A program made the translations under genes and the position numbers. From Azolla caroliniana (taxonomy: Eukaryota > Polypodiophyta), in the NCBI GenBank assembly GCA_043228905.1, contig JBHGNT010000020.1, forward strand, positions 3,844,001 to 3,908,000: a stretch of DNA of 64,000 nt. Direction: 5' to 3'. Under the pieces are notes generated by a model. That model had not been told where the DNA came from. It ran no database searches and saw only the letters and a program-made list of their open reading frames with translations. Shown in pieces: positions 45,918-56,700 of this stretch (position 1 is its first letter; every line of letters starts with the position of its first letter).

Positions 45918-46316
45918 TGTTGAGCGGCAAGCTCAACCGGAGCCGGATCGGCTGAATAAGCCGGAGCCGGTAAGCGAGATGGATCGGGCGAAACGGATCG
46001 GTATGACGGTGAGCAACCAAACCGGCAGGTAGTGGAGGCCGGCTGCAATCCGTAACCGGCAGTCCAATCAGAAGCCTAGTATAGGATAGACTACTAGGTA
46101 GCTATAGTCTCGTAGTAAGTGTCAGATGCTCGTGTGAGCATTGGAGTACATGGTACTTCTGTCAGTCCCAAGAGGACTTGTATAAATAGTGCTACTTAGC
46201 ACAGTGTGTATACAGACAGAGTCTTGATATAATTTTGAAATTACGTTCTGCTCTCTCTCTCTCTGTTGTTCTCTATTTTACGCTTCCGCAAACACTCACC
46301 TTGACATGGTATCAGA
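45918..46316 (+). repeat. 5' LTR of copia E2
   Basis: Starts TGTTGAGCGGCAAGCTC, ends CTCACCTTGACA, and is followed directly by the PBS TGGTATCAGAGC (46317-46328). CCGG-rich patch 45930-46060 at the U3 start; TATA-like TGTATAAATAGTGC at about 46170. Confidence 0.85.
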
Positions 46317-46400
46317 GCGCGAGGGTTGAGAATCTCTGCTGCAGACATTTACTCTTGAGAAGAAAACCCTAACAGGTCGAAAACAGACACAGTATAAGAC

Positions 46401-48182
46401 ATGGATAGAGGCATGGCTACGTCGCTCCCGGTGGAGAAGCTCGACAGGAGCAACTACGCATCCTGGTCTTACAACATGCACCAGTACCTGCTTGGACACG
46501 GGTACTGGAGTTATGTCAAAGGAGCGAATGATGCGGCGCTAGACTCGGCACACAAGGACTTCCCGGTATGGGAACAGGCGGCAAGGAGGGTGATGTACTG
46601 CTTCGCGTCCAGTGTCGGCGATCACCTGCTCAGCCACATCCGTGATGCCAAGACACCGAAGGATGCTTGGGGGAACCTGAAAAAGGTTTTCGCTGCAAGC
46701 ACCACTGCCCGGAAGCTGCAACTCAGACAGGAGTTGAGCAATGTTCGACAGAAGAACATGTCCGTGGCAGACTACACGGGCCGGATAAAGGAGATCTGCG
46801 ACTCGTTCGCCTCTATCAATGTTACCGTAGAGGAAGACGAGATGGTGCAGGTATGTCTCGGAGGCCTGGCGTCCAAGTTCGGAGCGTTCCGGACTGCGGT
46901 GTGTACAAGGGAGAATACCCCCTCATTCTTCGACTTACAGTCGATGCTCCTTGTAGAGGAGAACCACGCCGGTGCATCTACCACTGCATCCCCGGACAGC
47001 CGAATGTTGTACACGGGAACGGATCGGTTCCGTGGGTGTGGTGGAAGAGGTGGGTCGGCACACAATGGAGGTGGCCAGCAAGAGCAGGAACGGAGGCACT
47101 ATGAGCATGCCGACAGCAGTTCCGGGACTTCCACAAGCAGGGGGAGTCAAGGCGGTGTCAGAGGCCGGCAAGACAAATCCGCTACGGAATGCTGGTACTG
47201 TGGCAAAAAAGGCCACAGGGAAAGTGAGTGCTAGAGAAAGCGTGCCGATTCGGACAAATCCGGATCCGGCAAGACCGGTAAGGATGGCCGGCAAAACTCG
47301 CACTACGCAAACGGATCAGGAGGATCCGGAACCGGAAAGGCCGGTAAGGGGCCAACCTTGGTGATGAATCACAAGGCAAACTCAATGAAGAAGACCACTT
47401 CCAAAACGGAGGAAGTGTGGTATGTTGATTCCGGCGCGTCGAACCACATGAAGAGCCACAAAGAGTGGTTCTCCTTTCTGGAGAAACCGGATCAACCAGG
47501 AGTAGTCGAAACCAGAGACGACACTCCTCACCCAATCGTGCACGTCGGAGAAGTCCCTCTAAGCCACGTCAGACAGAAAGGGAAGCTAATGAACGTATTA
47601 CACGTTCCGACAATCACGAAGAACCTGGTGTCCGTCGGTCAGATTGTCGACCAGGGGATGCAGGTGCGGTTTACGCACCTCGGGTGCTTCATTGAGGATG
47701 AGGGCGAAGTCATTGCGCAAGGGCGCAGAGACGAGAGGATGTTTATCCTTGACACCAATGACTTTGGCACCGCTCTGTTCGCGAAACGACAGAAGGTCGA
47801 GTCCGACATCGACCTGTGGCACAAGCGGATAGGCCACGTCAACTACCGGAGGCTTCAAGACCTGCAAACGAAACAAGTCGTTTTCGGTTTGCCGAAGTTC
47901 AGCGGCCGGAGAGCCGAAATCTGTGAAGCCTGTCAACTTGGGAAGCAACACCGGCTTCCATTCCCCACCGAAAGGAACCGGAGCCATAACAAGATCGATC
48001 TCATCCGTTCGGATGTGTGGGGACCGGCACAAAGTATAAGTCTTGGCGGGAGCCGATACCTCGTCTCCTTCATCGACGACTGTACTCGACATACTTGGAT
48101 CTACCTCATTGAGCGGAAGAGCGAAGTCTTCGACTGTTTCCGAAGCCTCCAGAAAATGGTGGAACGGGAATCGGAGAGGAAG
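46401..48182 (+). pseudogene. copia E2 gag-protease-integrase, one internal TAG, truncated
   Basis: Gag opens MDRGMATSLPVEKLDRSNYA. A zinc knuckle CWYCGKKGHRESEC ends directly at an in-frame TAG (47232-47234). The frame then continues unchanged through protease (WYVDSGASNHMKSH), the GAG-pre HHCC region and the start of the integrase core (VWGPAQSISLGGSRYLVSFI). In copia E the same codon is TGG (Trp), so the TAG is most simply a G-to-A nonsense change. Otherwise the frame is open for about 590 codons. It ends abruptly at about 48182 where the DNA transposon begins. Confidence 0.9.
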
Positions 48183-48433
48183 GGGTAAAAGCATGCGAGT
48201 GGAAACACTATTATAGCTAATTAGCTACTAAAATGGCCATAGCTAATTAGCTATTTGTTTAGCTAGTCTTTTTTGTGGGAAAATCAAATATTTGAAAAAC
48301 TAATTTATGAAAAAACTCAAATATTTGAACTTCTGTTTCAGACGTAGTGGAACTTGGGGAATATCACCATCATCTAAGGTCGACTTCAATGTCATCAATT
48401 TCCTGTTTAGCCTAAGTCTGATTTTGAACGCAG
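48183..48433. promoter_or_regulatory. left subterminal region and presumed promoter of the RING/FCP1-like gene
   Basis: The stretch holds AGCTAATTAGCTA at about 48216 and 48240, then paired CAAATATTTGAA motifs near 48288 and 48318. It precedes the first ATG of the plus-strand gene. No clear TATA box. Confidence 0.35.
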
Positions 48434-51400
48434 ATGGAGTACTCAGAGCACGAACGCAGACGTAGCTCCCGCAACAGCAAAAAATCGACATTGCAGATTG
48501 AGAGCTACAACACAGAACCCGCTCGATCATCGTCCAGGTATGTTTCAGTTACAGAAACCCCAAACATTTGTTTTTTCTTTTTGACTACTGTCTGAACTTT
48601 GGTGCCGATTCATATTTCCCCAAAATCGAATAGGGCGAAGTCCTTGGAGTCCCATACAAGGATGTCTCGCAAATCAGGGAGTAGCAATAGGTGTGTTTAT
48701 ATTACTTTTTTTGTGTTTAATCCTGTCTTTAGTGATGATTGGGGTTTCTGATTGAAATTTCTGATTAGGGTTTTTGTTTATAAATTTCTTATTAGAATTT
48801 CTGATTAGGGTTTGTGATTGAAATTTCTGATTAGGGTTTGTGATTGAAATTTCTGATTAGGGTTTTTGATTATAAATTTCTGATTAGAATTTCTGAATAG
48901 GGTTTCTGGTTACAAATTTTGATTACAAATTAGAATTTCTGATTAGGGTTTTTGTTTATAAATTTCTGCTTAGGATTTCTGATTAGGGTTTGTGATTGAA
49001 ATTTTTTATTAGGGTTTCTGATTGAAATTTCTGATTAGGGTTTTTGATTATAAATTTCTGATTAGAATTTCTGAATAAGGTTTCTGGTTACAAACTTCTG
49101 ATTACAGATTTTGATTAGGGTTTCTGATTTCAAACTTCTGATTACAGATTTTGATTAGGGTTTCTGATTTCAAATTTCTGAATACAAATTATGATTAGGG
49201 TTTCTGATTTGCTAAGTTAAAGATTTTGCACCATTTTTGTTGTTGTTGATTGGGGTTTTTGATTCTCACATATTCTGATTTTGCACTATTTCTGATTTCT
49301 GAAATGATATTTCAGATGGCTCGTTCCTCCGTATACGAGAGTGCTAAACTTCGCAAAATTTTGCGAGACAATGGAGGACTTCCACAACACCTATGGTCTG
49401 TCACTCGAGGGTGTTGACCCTGCTGTCCTAAGTGATAAATTGATCAATGATATAGACTGGATGACAGTATATACAGTGCCTAGAGTCAAAGGCAAGGTCA
49501 AGCTGAAGCATGTACGAGCCGACTTGTACGATGACTGCATGAGACTGCACCAGAAAGTTCATCAGGAGATCCCAGTCAACAATGAGTTGTCAGTTTCATT
49601 TGCTAGAGCATTTGCATATGAGTACTGCAAAACAGCGAAGGAATCGAGAGACCCCGAAATGTATAGGGTAGCTTGGGCAGTCTATGGTGAGGCATCGGTA
49701 AAAAGATGCCGAAAGATGGGGACCTTGGCACAAAAAATAGACAGATTTTGGAGCATGGCAGCTGTTGATGCAACTGCCGACTCCCAGCAAGACCGGGGGC
49801 ATACACCACACCGACACCCAAGGAAAGCCAATGTCAATGATACAGGTGAGACATTGGTTAGCTATATGCTAAAAAATGTCCATGAAGCCTGTGAGACATT
49901 GGCATTTTTTAAGACTGATTTAGAGAAAGCCACAATGGCTTCTGCAATGGAGAGCAAAGTTACTTCTGCTGTTACAACAATTAGAAATAAGATTCAGGTA
50001 ACTATTGTTTTGCTGGTATGTGATTGTGTTATAAATAACGGGTAAAATGTGCTAATCAAGCATTATCTGGAATAGGTTGCGCAACAGGAGCTTGAATTAG
50101 AGGGGCCACTGGATCCCCAACGTAAAATAGAACTGCAAATAGAGATCCAGGTTCTTTCAATGAACCTGGACCTTCTAGGTGTAAATACTGTTGCAGATTA
50201 CAATTTGGATAAGCTTCAAGTAAGTTAACGATTCCTGAGCAAAGTTGGTGTATCTTTCAACAACAAGAATAATTAATCGGTAAATTTCTCTGTTGCGTTG
50301 AAGGAACAATACATTCATCAAGAACAGGTAGTTAGCTGCCTTAAGAAGAAGCTACATTTTGTGGAGGGAATGGTAAGGACCAGACAGGATTTGGACCTGA
50401 ACATTCTTGCTCCCTTACCAAATGAAGTAGAACCAGAAAATGATTTATTGACAGTTCAAGCACGTTGCATCGCTTGCGGGTTAGGTGTGGAGGACAAAAT
50501 TGCGTCTTTGTTGGTTCACCTACAACCATGCAACCACACATACCATCTGCTTTGTTTTCAACATGCCTGTCGAATTGCTGCATTCTATTTGGGAGATTGC
50601 AGTACAACTCTACCAAATGAGTGGAGAAAACTAACAGGTATACCATACTGTAGCTAATAAGCTTAGTCTTTTCTAATTAGCTATCCTACTAGCTAATTAG
50701 CTACTGGCAGCTAATGAGCTACTAGCTAATTAGCTATCCTAGTAGCTAATTAGCTATGGTACTAGCTAATTAGCTAGTACCATAGTTGTGTAAAAAAGCT
50801 AAATAGCTATCCTACTAGCTAATTAGCCACTGGCAACTAATTAGCTATCCTAGTAACTAATTAGCTACTGCCATAGTTGTGTAAAGTAGCTAATAAGCTA
50901 TCCTAGTAGCTAATTAGCTATGGTACTAGCTAATTAGCTAGTACCATAGTTGTGTAAAAAAGCTAATTAGCTATCCTACTAGCTAATTAGCTACTGGCAA
51001 CTAATTAGCTACTATGATAGCTAATTAGCTATCCTAGTAGCTAATTAGCTACTAGCAACTAATTAGCTATCCTACTAGCTAATTAGCTATCATAGTAGCT
51101 AATTAGCTACTGACATAGTTGTGTAAAGTAGCTAATAAGCTATCCTAGTAGCTAATTAGCTACTGGCAGCTAATTAGCTATCCTAGTAGCTAATTAGCTA
51201 CTGGCAGCTAATTAGTTGTCCTAGTAGCTAATAAGCTATCCTAGCTACTACATAGTTGAGAAAGTAGCTAATTAGCTATCCTAGCTAGCACCATAGTTAG
51301 TAAAGTAGCTAATTAGCTATCCTAGCTACTACCATAGTTAGTAAAGTAGCTAATTAGCTATCCTAGCTACTACCATAGTTGAGTAAAGTAGCTAATTAGC

Positions 51401-53393
51401 TATCCTAGCTACTACCATAGTTGAGTAAAGTAGCTAATTAGCTACCATAGTAGCTAATTAGCTATCGTACTAGCTAATTAGCTATCCTAGCTTCTACCAT
51501 AGTTTAGTAAAGTAGCTAATTAGCTATCCTAAATAACTGTCATGTTATTGTAGAATCTTGTGGATTAAGGACGGCACATGATGTGTCTGGTGCTGATGAT
51601 GCTGCAACAGATGAGGATACTACTGCCAATGTGGCTGAAAGTAAGAGTCCTGCTATCACATCTCCTTCAGATCAGCTGCACCCTATTCTTTTGGAACAGT
51701 GTACTGAATTAGGCAACGATGTGAAATGCCATGAAATAGTGGAAACAACATGTAAAACTGAGGTTCACAACAACAGTGTTTATGAACACTTGATGCAACA
51801 TTTCTTCGAGTCTCAAGACCTTGATTCCACCCCACCGAGCCCAACTACTGAAAATGTCCAAACAGATCCCTTTGTACTTGAAAAGCTAGTTCAAGAAACG
51901 GCTGATGTGCAATTAGCTGTTGAGGCGATGGGAAGGTTGTCGGAGGAGGACACACTTGCGCATTGGGTCCTAGAAGCAAGGCTAAATGGGGAACCAACCA
52001 GAAAAAGGCTGAAGAAGGGGCCACGATCGGGAACAAGACCAGTTACTCGGTCAAGGGGCCCAGACGTAGTGGAGCGAAATACTGTTTAGTTGGATATGAT
52101 TGTTAGCTTAGGGATTTTGCTAGGGTTTTATGAAGTTTTACTATCCTGTTGGACAAGTAAAACCTCAGATTGGTTGTTGCTTGATCCACATTATGTAATG
52201 GAACTCTATGATGTTTTTCCAAGATAATTTGAAGAGTGTTGTTCTATGACTGAAACTCTTTGATGTTCAGGATATTGTTTTGTGAGACTATTAGTTACTT
52301 TGTGAGTGTGAATATGTTGGTGTTTTCTGATGTTGCAGAGTCTAAAGGGTTTGATTCTATTGCTCGTAAGGCCAATGGCAGTGTGGATACTGTTGATGTT
52401 GCGGCATGTTTAAAGGGCCCCATCTTGAAAGTAGATGTAGCAACTGACACAAGTGATCTGGTCACACAAGTTGATCAAGCATGTAGCACGGATGACTTGG
52501 TGTTGCAGGTAGATGCAGCATGTAGCACGGATGACTTGGTGTTGCAGGTAGATGCAGCATGTAGCACGGATGACTTGGTGTTGCAGGTAGATGCAGCATG
52601 TGATACCAGTGGACTGATATCGAGCAGATCAGTAGCTACATGCACTGAGGTAATCCAAGGATTGATAACTAAGTCGACAAAACAAGAGCACCAGAATGTG
52701 AAGCTAGGCCCAACACAGTCGACTAGGGGTTTAAAGAGGAAAAGGACACCAGTTGTGTCAGCCGAACCTGAGCTGATTGAGATTGATCATATCCTACCAG
52801 AAAATGGTGTAACAGCGGCTCAGTTTCAGGAATGGAAACCTAAACCACTAGAAGTCGAAAGAAGAGCCTTGATCTTGGAGCTTGATAAAGTCTTGATGAG
52901 TGTGAGATATATGCAGCCAAGGAGGGACGCAAATCAGTTTCTAGAGTGGGTTGTGGAATACTTTGATTTGTTTATTTGGAGTGAAAAACCAAAATCAGAT
53001 GTGTGGAAGTGTTTGGAAAGATTCTTCCCAAAATGGCGAAGTCGTTTTAAAGGTCAATGGGCACGAGAAAATTGTGAGCAAATGGAAGCTGCAAGATTCA
53101 AGAGACTTTCTGATTTTTGGGCTACTTGGCCTGAATATAATGCCGACAATACATTGATTTTGGATACAGAACATTTCCGACACTACTTCAATATTCGGAG
53201 ATGCTGTCTCATTCTACCCGAGGAAATGCCTGAACAGTACCTGGTGCAAATAGTGAGCTGCCAACTAGGTGCATGGTTGTGGACTCCATACCGAGCTCAA
53301 TATGCGGATAATATATGTAGACTCGTTCCACTGACTAGCAAGAGCTTAGCTGTTTATAGGAGATTTGTAGACATTTCCAATGGTAATTTATAA
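48434..53393 (+). CDS. RING-like / FCP1-like accessory protein of the DNA transposon (alternative 3' exons)
   Basis: Exons inferred from frame and GT-AG sites: 48434-48537, 48634-48690, 49316-49997, 50076-50219, 50304-50637, then 51554 onward. The N-terminus is Arg/Ser-rich; exon 3 is helical with no known domain. Exon 5 has a RING-like pattern (CIAC...PCNHTYHLLCFQHAC) but only one later Cys, so the second zinc site may be incomplete. Two endings are possible. Exon 51554-52089 ends in a basic tail with a stop. Alternatively, a GT at 51641 joins in frame to 52339-53393, which has a triple VDAACSTDDLVLQ repeat and an FCP1/NIF-like domain (RRALILELDKVLM, FLEWVVEYFDLFIWSEKP, NTLILDTEHFRHYFN). The expected DxDx(T/V) reads E-L-D-K-V, so catalysis is doubtful. 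Names are from motif reading. Confidence 0.6.
48691..49315 (+). repeat. telobox-rich minisatellite intron
   Basis: This intron of the RING/FCP1-like gene is made of about 11 degenerate units near 27-35 bp of the type ATTTCTGATTAGGGTTTNTGATT from about 48770 to 49215. Each carries TTAGGGTTT, the reverse complement of the plant telobox AAACCCTAA. Confidence 0.8.
50638..51553 (+). repeat. AGCTAATTAGCT array forming an intron of the plus gene
   Basis: From about 50655 to 51530 the intron is roughly 40 units near 20 bp, each with the palindrome AGCTAATTAGCT (consensus TAGCTAATTAGCTATCCTAG). Some units include a CCATAGTTGTGTAAA or CCATAGTTGAGTAAA spacer. Splice sites flank it: AACAG/GTATA and TTGTAG/AATC. 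Confidence 0.9.
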
Positions 53394-53740
53394 ATATGTA
53401 AAGAGATGACATTATTCAATGAAGAATTTAATTACTTGTTCCCACTGTACTTATCTACTGTGTAATTTGAGGAATATGTTGCAGATTGTTGATTTCATTC
53501 TATTGATGACTATTTAGCTATTGACAGCTAATTAGCTGCATTTGTACAGCTAATTAGCTACTGATGACTATTTCGCTATAACTTATAACTTAAAACTTAA
53601 CAAAAAAGACATGATTTTATTGAGAAAGAAGCACAGAAAGCAGACTGTATACAAGAAATTGATTCCAAACGAATTTATTTAACTGTTTTCGCGAAATACA
53701 TGTTTGTTTTACAAGAGAACATGGTAAGTGCTACTTGTAG
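53394..53740. terminator. shared 3' region between the two convergent transposon genes
   Basis: AT-rich 347 bp between the two stop codons, with two or three AGCTAATTAGCT-type copies at about 53517-53580 and several A-rich stretches. It probably supplies both 3' ends; no exact poly-A signals assigned. Confidence 0.4.
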
Positions 53741-56700
53741 CTACAAATTCCATGGCATACTATTGTAAATACATTCATACACATTAGCACCAACAGTGTA
53801 TAAACCGGAGCAGCTATTGTATTCTGACATTGGGACGTTGATGCATCTGACCAAATGAGAGTACATATACGCCGTTGGTTTGTCTTCTAACAGCCTGTAC
53901 ACATATTCGTAGTCATCTAGTTTTGCATAAAAAATGCCTTCGATGTAGAATGTCCCGGCAGATACAAAATTTCCCCATGCATCTACAATATTCTGCCTTG
54001 CACACTGTTTACTAACCGTGCACTTTAATATATAGAAATCAGCACCCTCTGAATTGCCTTCTTCAGCATTTACAGCGAAGTTATCCCCAACGTTCAGGAC
54101 ATCACTCAAAGTATCTCCAAGTCCCTCATATGTGAAGTCAGCATTCTGCCATGTTTCTCCATCAACTGCTTCCTTATCATTCAGAGTGTGATACTCCCAA
54201 TTCTGAATGTATGCTTTGTTTAGACAATATCTCCAATTTCCCTGCACACAATGGAAGCAAAAACAAGTCAATTCTCTAACCGCAATACAATGACCATCCA
54301 ACCTGGAATAACTGCGAACAGCATGCAGAGATCGCAATTCGGGAATTCCTTGGCACTCCCAGGTCTTCTCCCTATTTACTTCATCTATCTTCACTTCCCA
54401 AAATTCACGTTTGATATCTCGGACTTGCGAGGAATAAACACCTGTGGCACTCGTTGACATATTTGTTCTTAAAAATTCAACTACATGTGATGCACAATTC
54501 ATGTGCACACCATCTGTCTTTAGTTGTTCATGGGTAAGTGCCCGCTTTATAACAGCCCCTGCACCATCATGTTCACCTTTACCATGGCCAGACCCAAAAA
54601 AATTCCATCTCATCTCCAAACCTGTTATAGCAGGATACCTCCCCACAAAATAAAATGGACGTCGAGCCTTGAATTGTGGCGCAGCTCCGTCAGACCAGAC
54701 CCAATGTTGAGTAAGCTCCAAACGTTGAGCTAATAACCACTGCCAATGTAACTTAAAACAGTGTTGGACGAACAAGGTATCATGCTTCTTATCATCGGAA
54801 ATAAAGAAATGAATTACTTTTTTAACATCACCTGAAACTCGAAAATATGTTATGTGCACAAAAATGGTTACCTGAACTGAACACCAATGCATAGATTGAA
54901 TTTCATTCTGCTGCTTGAAAGTATAATTCTCTGCGAAATCTACTACTGAGACTACTACATCATTTGGGAAATCAGATATGCAAGTCTTAAACTGATGGGC
55001 CTGCCATGAATAAATGAAGTTGTGTTTAATGAACTTTCCTAGAGATACTACAAACAGAGACACCAAATCCCTTGGTTTAAGCATCTTCCGAACTAGATCC
55101 TTTCTTTTACACACCTTTCCTTCGAAATTGGTGTTCACTGACTCAAATAACTTCACAGAGATCAATATTTCACTACTCAATTCATTTGGACACCACCTAA
55201 ATCTAGTAGGGCCACAATCTTGACATAAACCCATGACACATTTATGAATATGGAAGATAGCGTCAGTTTCTCTCGGACACAATATTGAATCTAATAAATA
55301 ACTCATGGAAGAGATAACGTGCTCAGATGATTTACACTCCTCTTGGGGGCTTGATCGACAGATTGGGCACCCACATGTGCAAACTGTATTAGTTAGGGAT
55401 GCGCTATGGTGACGTAGTAGATTAACAGAGTCCTTCAGAAAACCCATCTGTACATGGTAAATGCAACAACATGTGTATCGATCCTTTAAGCGTCTCACAA
55501 AGTGTGGCTTAAGAGACTCGAATGTTCGTAGTTGAACTTTGATAGTTGGATGCATTCGTTTGAACCTAATAAATAAATCGACCTGCGTAATAAAGGGGAA
55601 TTAGTTATTCTCGTAACTAGCTAACTATCCTAGTAGCTAATTAGCTATTCTAGTAGCTAGTTAGCTATTCTAGTAGCTAATTAGCTATCATGGTAGCTAA
55701 TTAGCTGTCCTAGTAGCTAATTAGTTGTCCTAGTAGCTAATTAGCTATCATGGTAGTTAATTAGCTGTCGTAGTAGCTAATTAGCTATCATGGTAGCTAA
55801 TTAGCTATTCTAGTAGCTAATTAGCTATTCTAGTAGCTAATTAGCTATCATGGTAGCTAATTAGCTGTCGTAGTAGCTAATTAGCTATCATGGTAGCTAA
55901 TTAGCTGTCCTAGTAGCTAATTAGTTGTCCTAGTAGCTAATTAGCTATCATGGTAGCTAATTAGCTGCTCTAGTAGCTAATTAGCTATCATGGTGGCTAA
56001 TTAGCTTTCCTAGTAACTAATTAGCTATCATGGTAGCTAATTAGCTTGTCTAGTAGCTAATTAGCTATCATGGTGGCTAATTAGCTTTCCTAGTAACTAA
56101 TTAGCTATCATGGTAGCTAATTAGCTGGTCTAGTAGCTAATTAGCTGGTCTAGTAGCTAATTAGCTGGTCTAGTAGCTAATTAGCTATCATGGTAGCTAA
56201 TTAGCTGGTCTAATAGCTAATTAGCTTTCCTAGTAACTAATTAGCTATCATGGTAGCTAATTAGCTGGTCTAGTAGCTAATTAGCTATCATGGTGGCTAA
56301 TTAGCTGTCCTAGTAACTAATTAGCTATCATGGTAGCTAATTAGCTGGTCTAGTAGCTAATTAGCTATAATGGTGGCTAATTAGCTATCCTAACTAATTA
56401 GCTATCATGGTGGCTAATTAGCTGTCCTAGTAACTAATTAGCTATCATGGTAGCTAATTAGCTGGTCTAGTAGCTAATTAGCTATAATGGTGGCTAATTA
56501 GCTACCCTAACTAATTAGCTATCATGGTAGCAAATTAGCTGGTCTAGTAGCTAATTAGCTATCACGGTGGCTAATTAGCTATCCTAGTAAGCTAATTAGC
56601 TATCATGGTAGCTAATTAGCTTTCCTAGTAGCTAATTAGCTGGTAATAACGAAATAACAAACTAGCTACCATGATAGCTAACTAGCTTCCAGTACAACTA

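Noticed and set aside
54230-54260. Extra intron in the transposase near CFCFHCVQG
   Set aside because: An acceptor-like TGTGCAG occurs but the frame is open and reads sensibly across it. No intron is needed.
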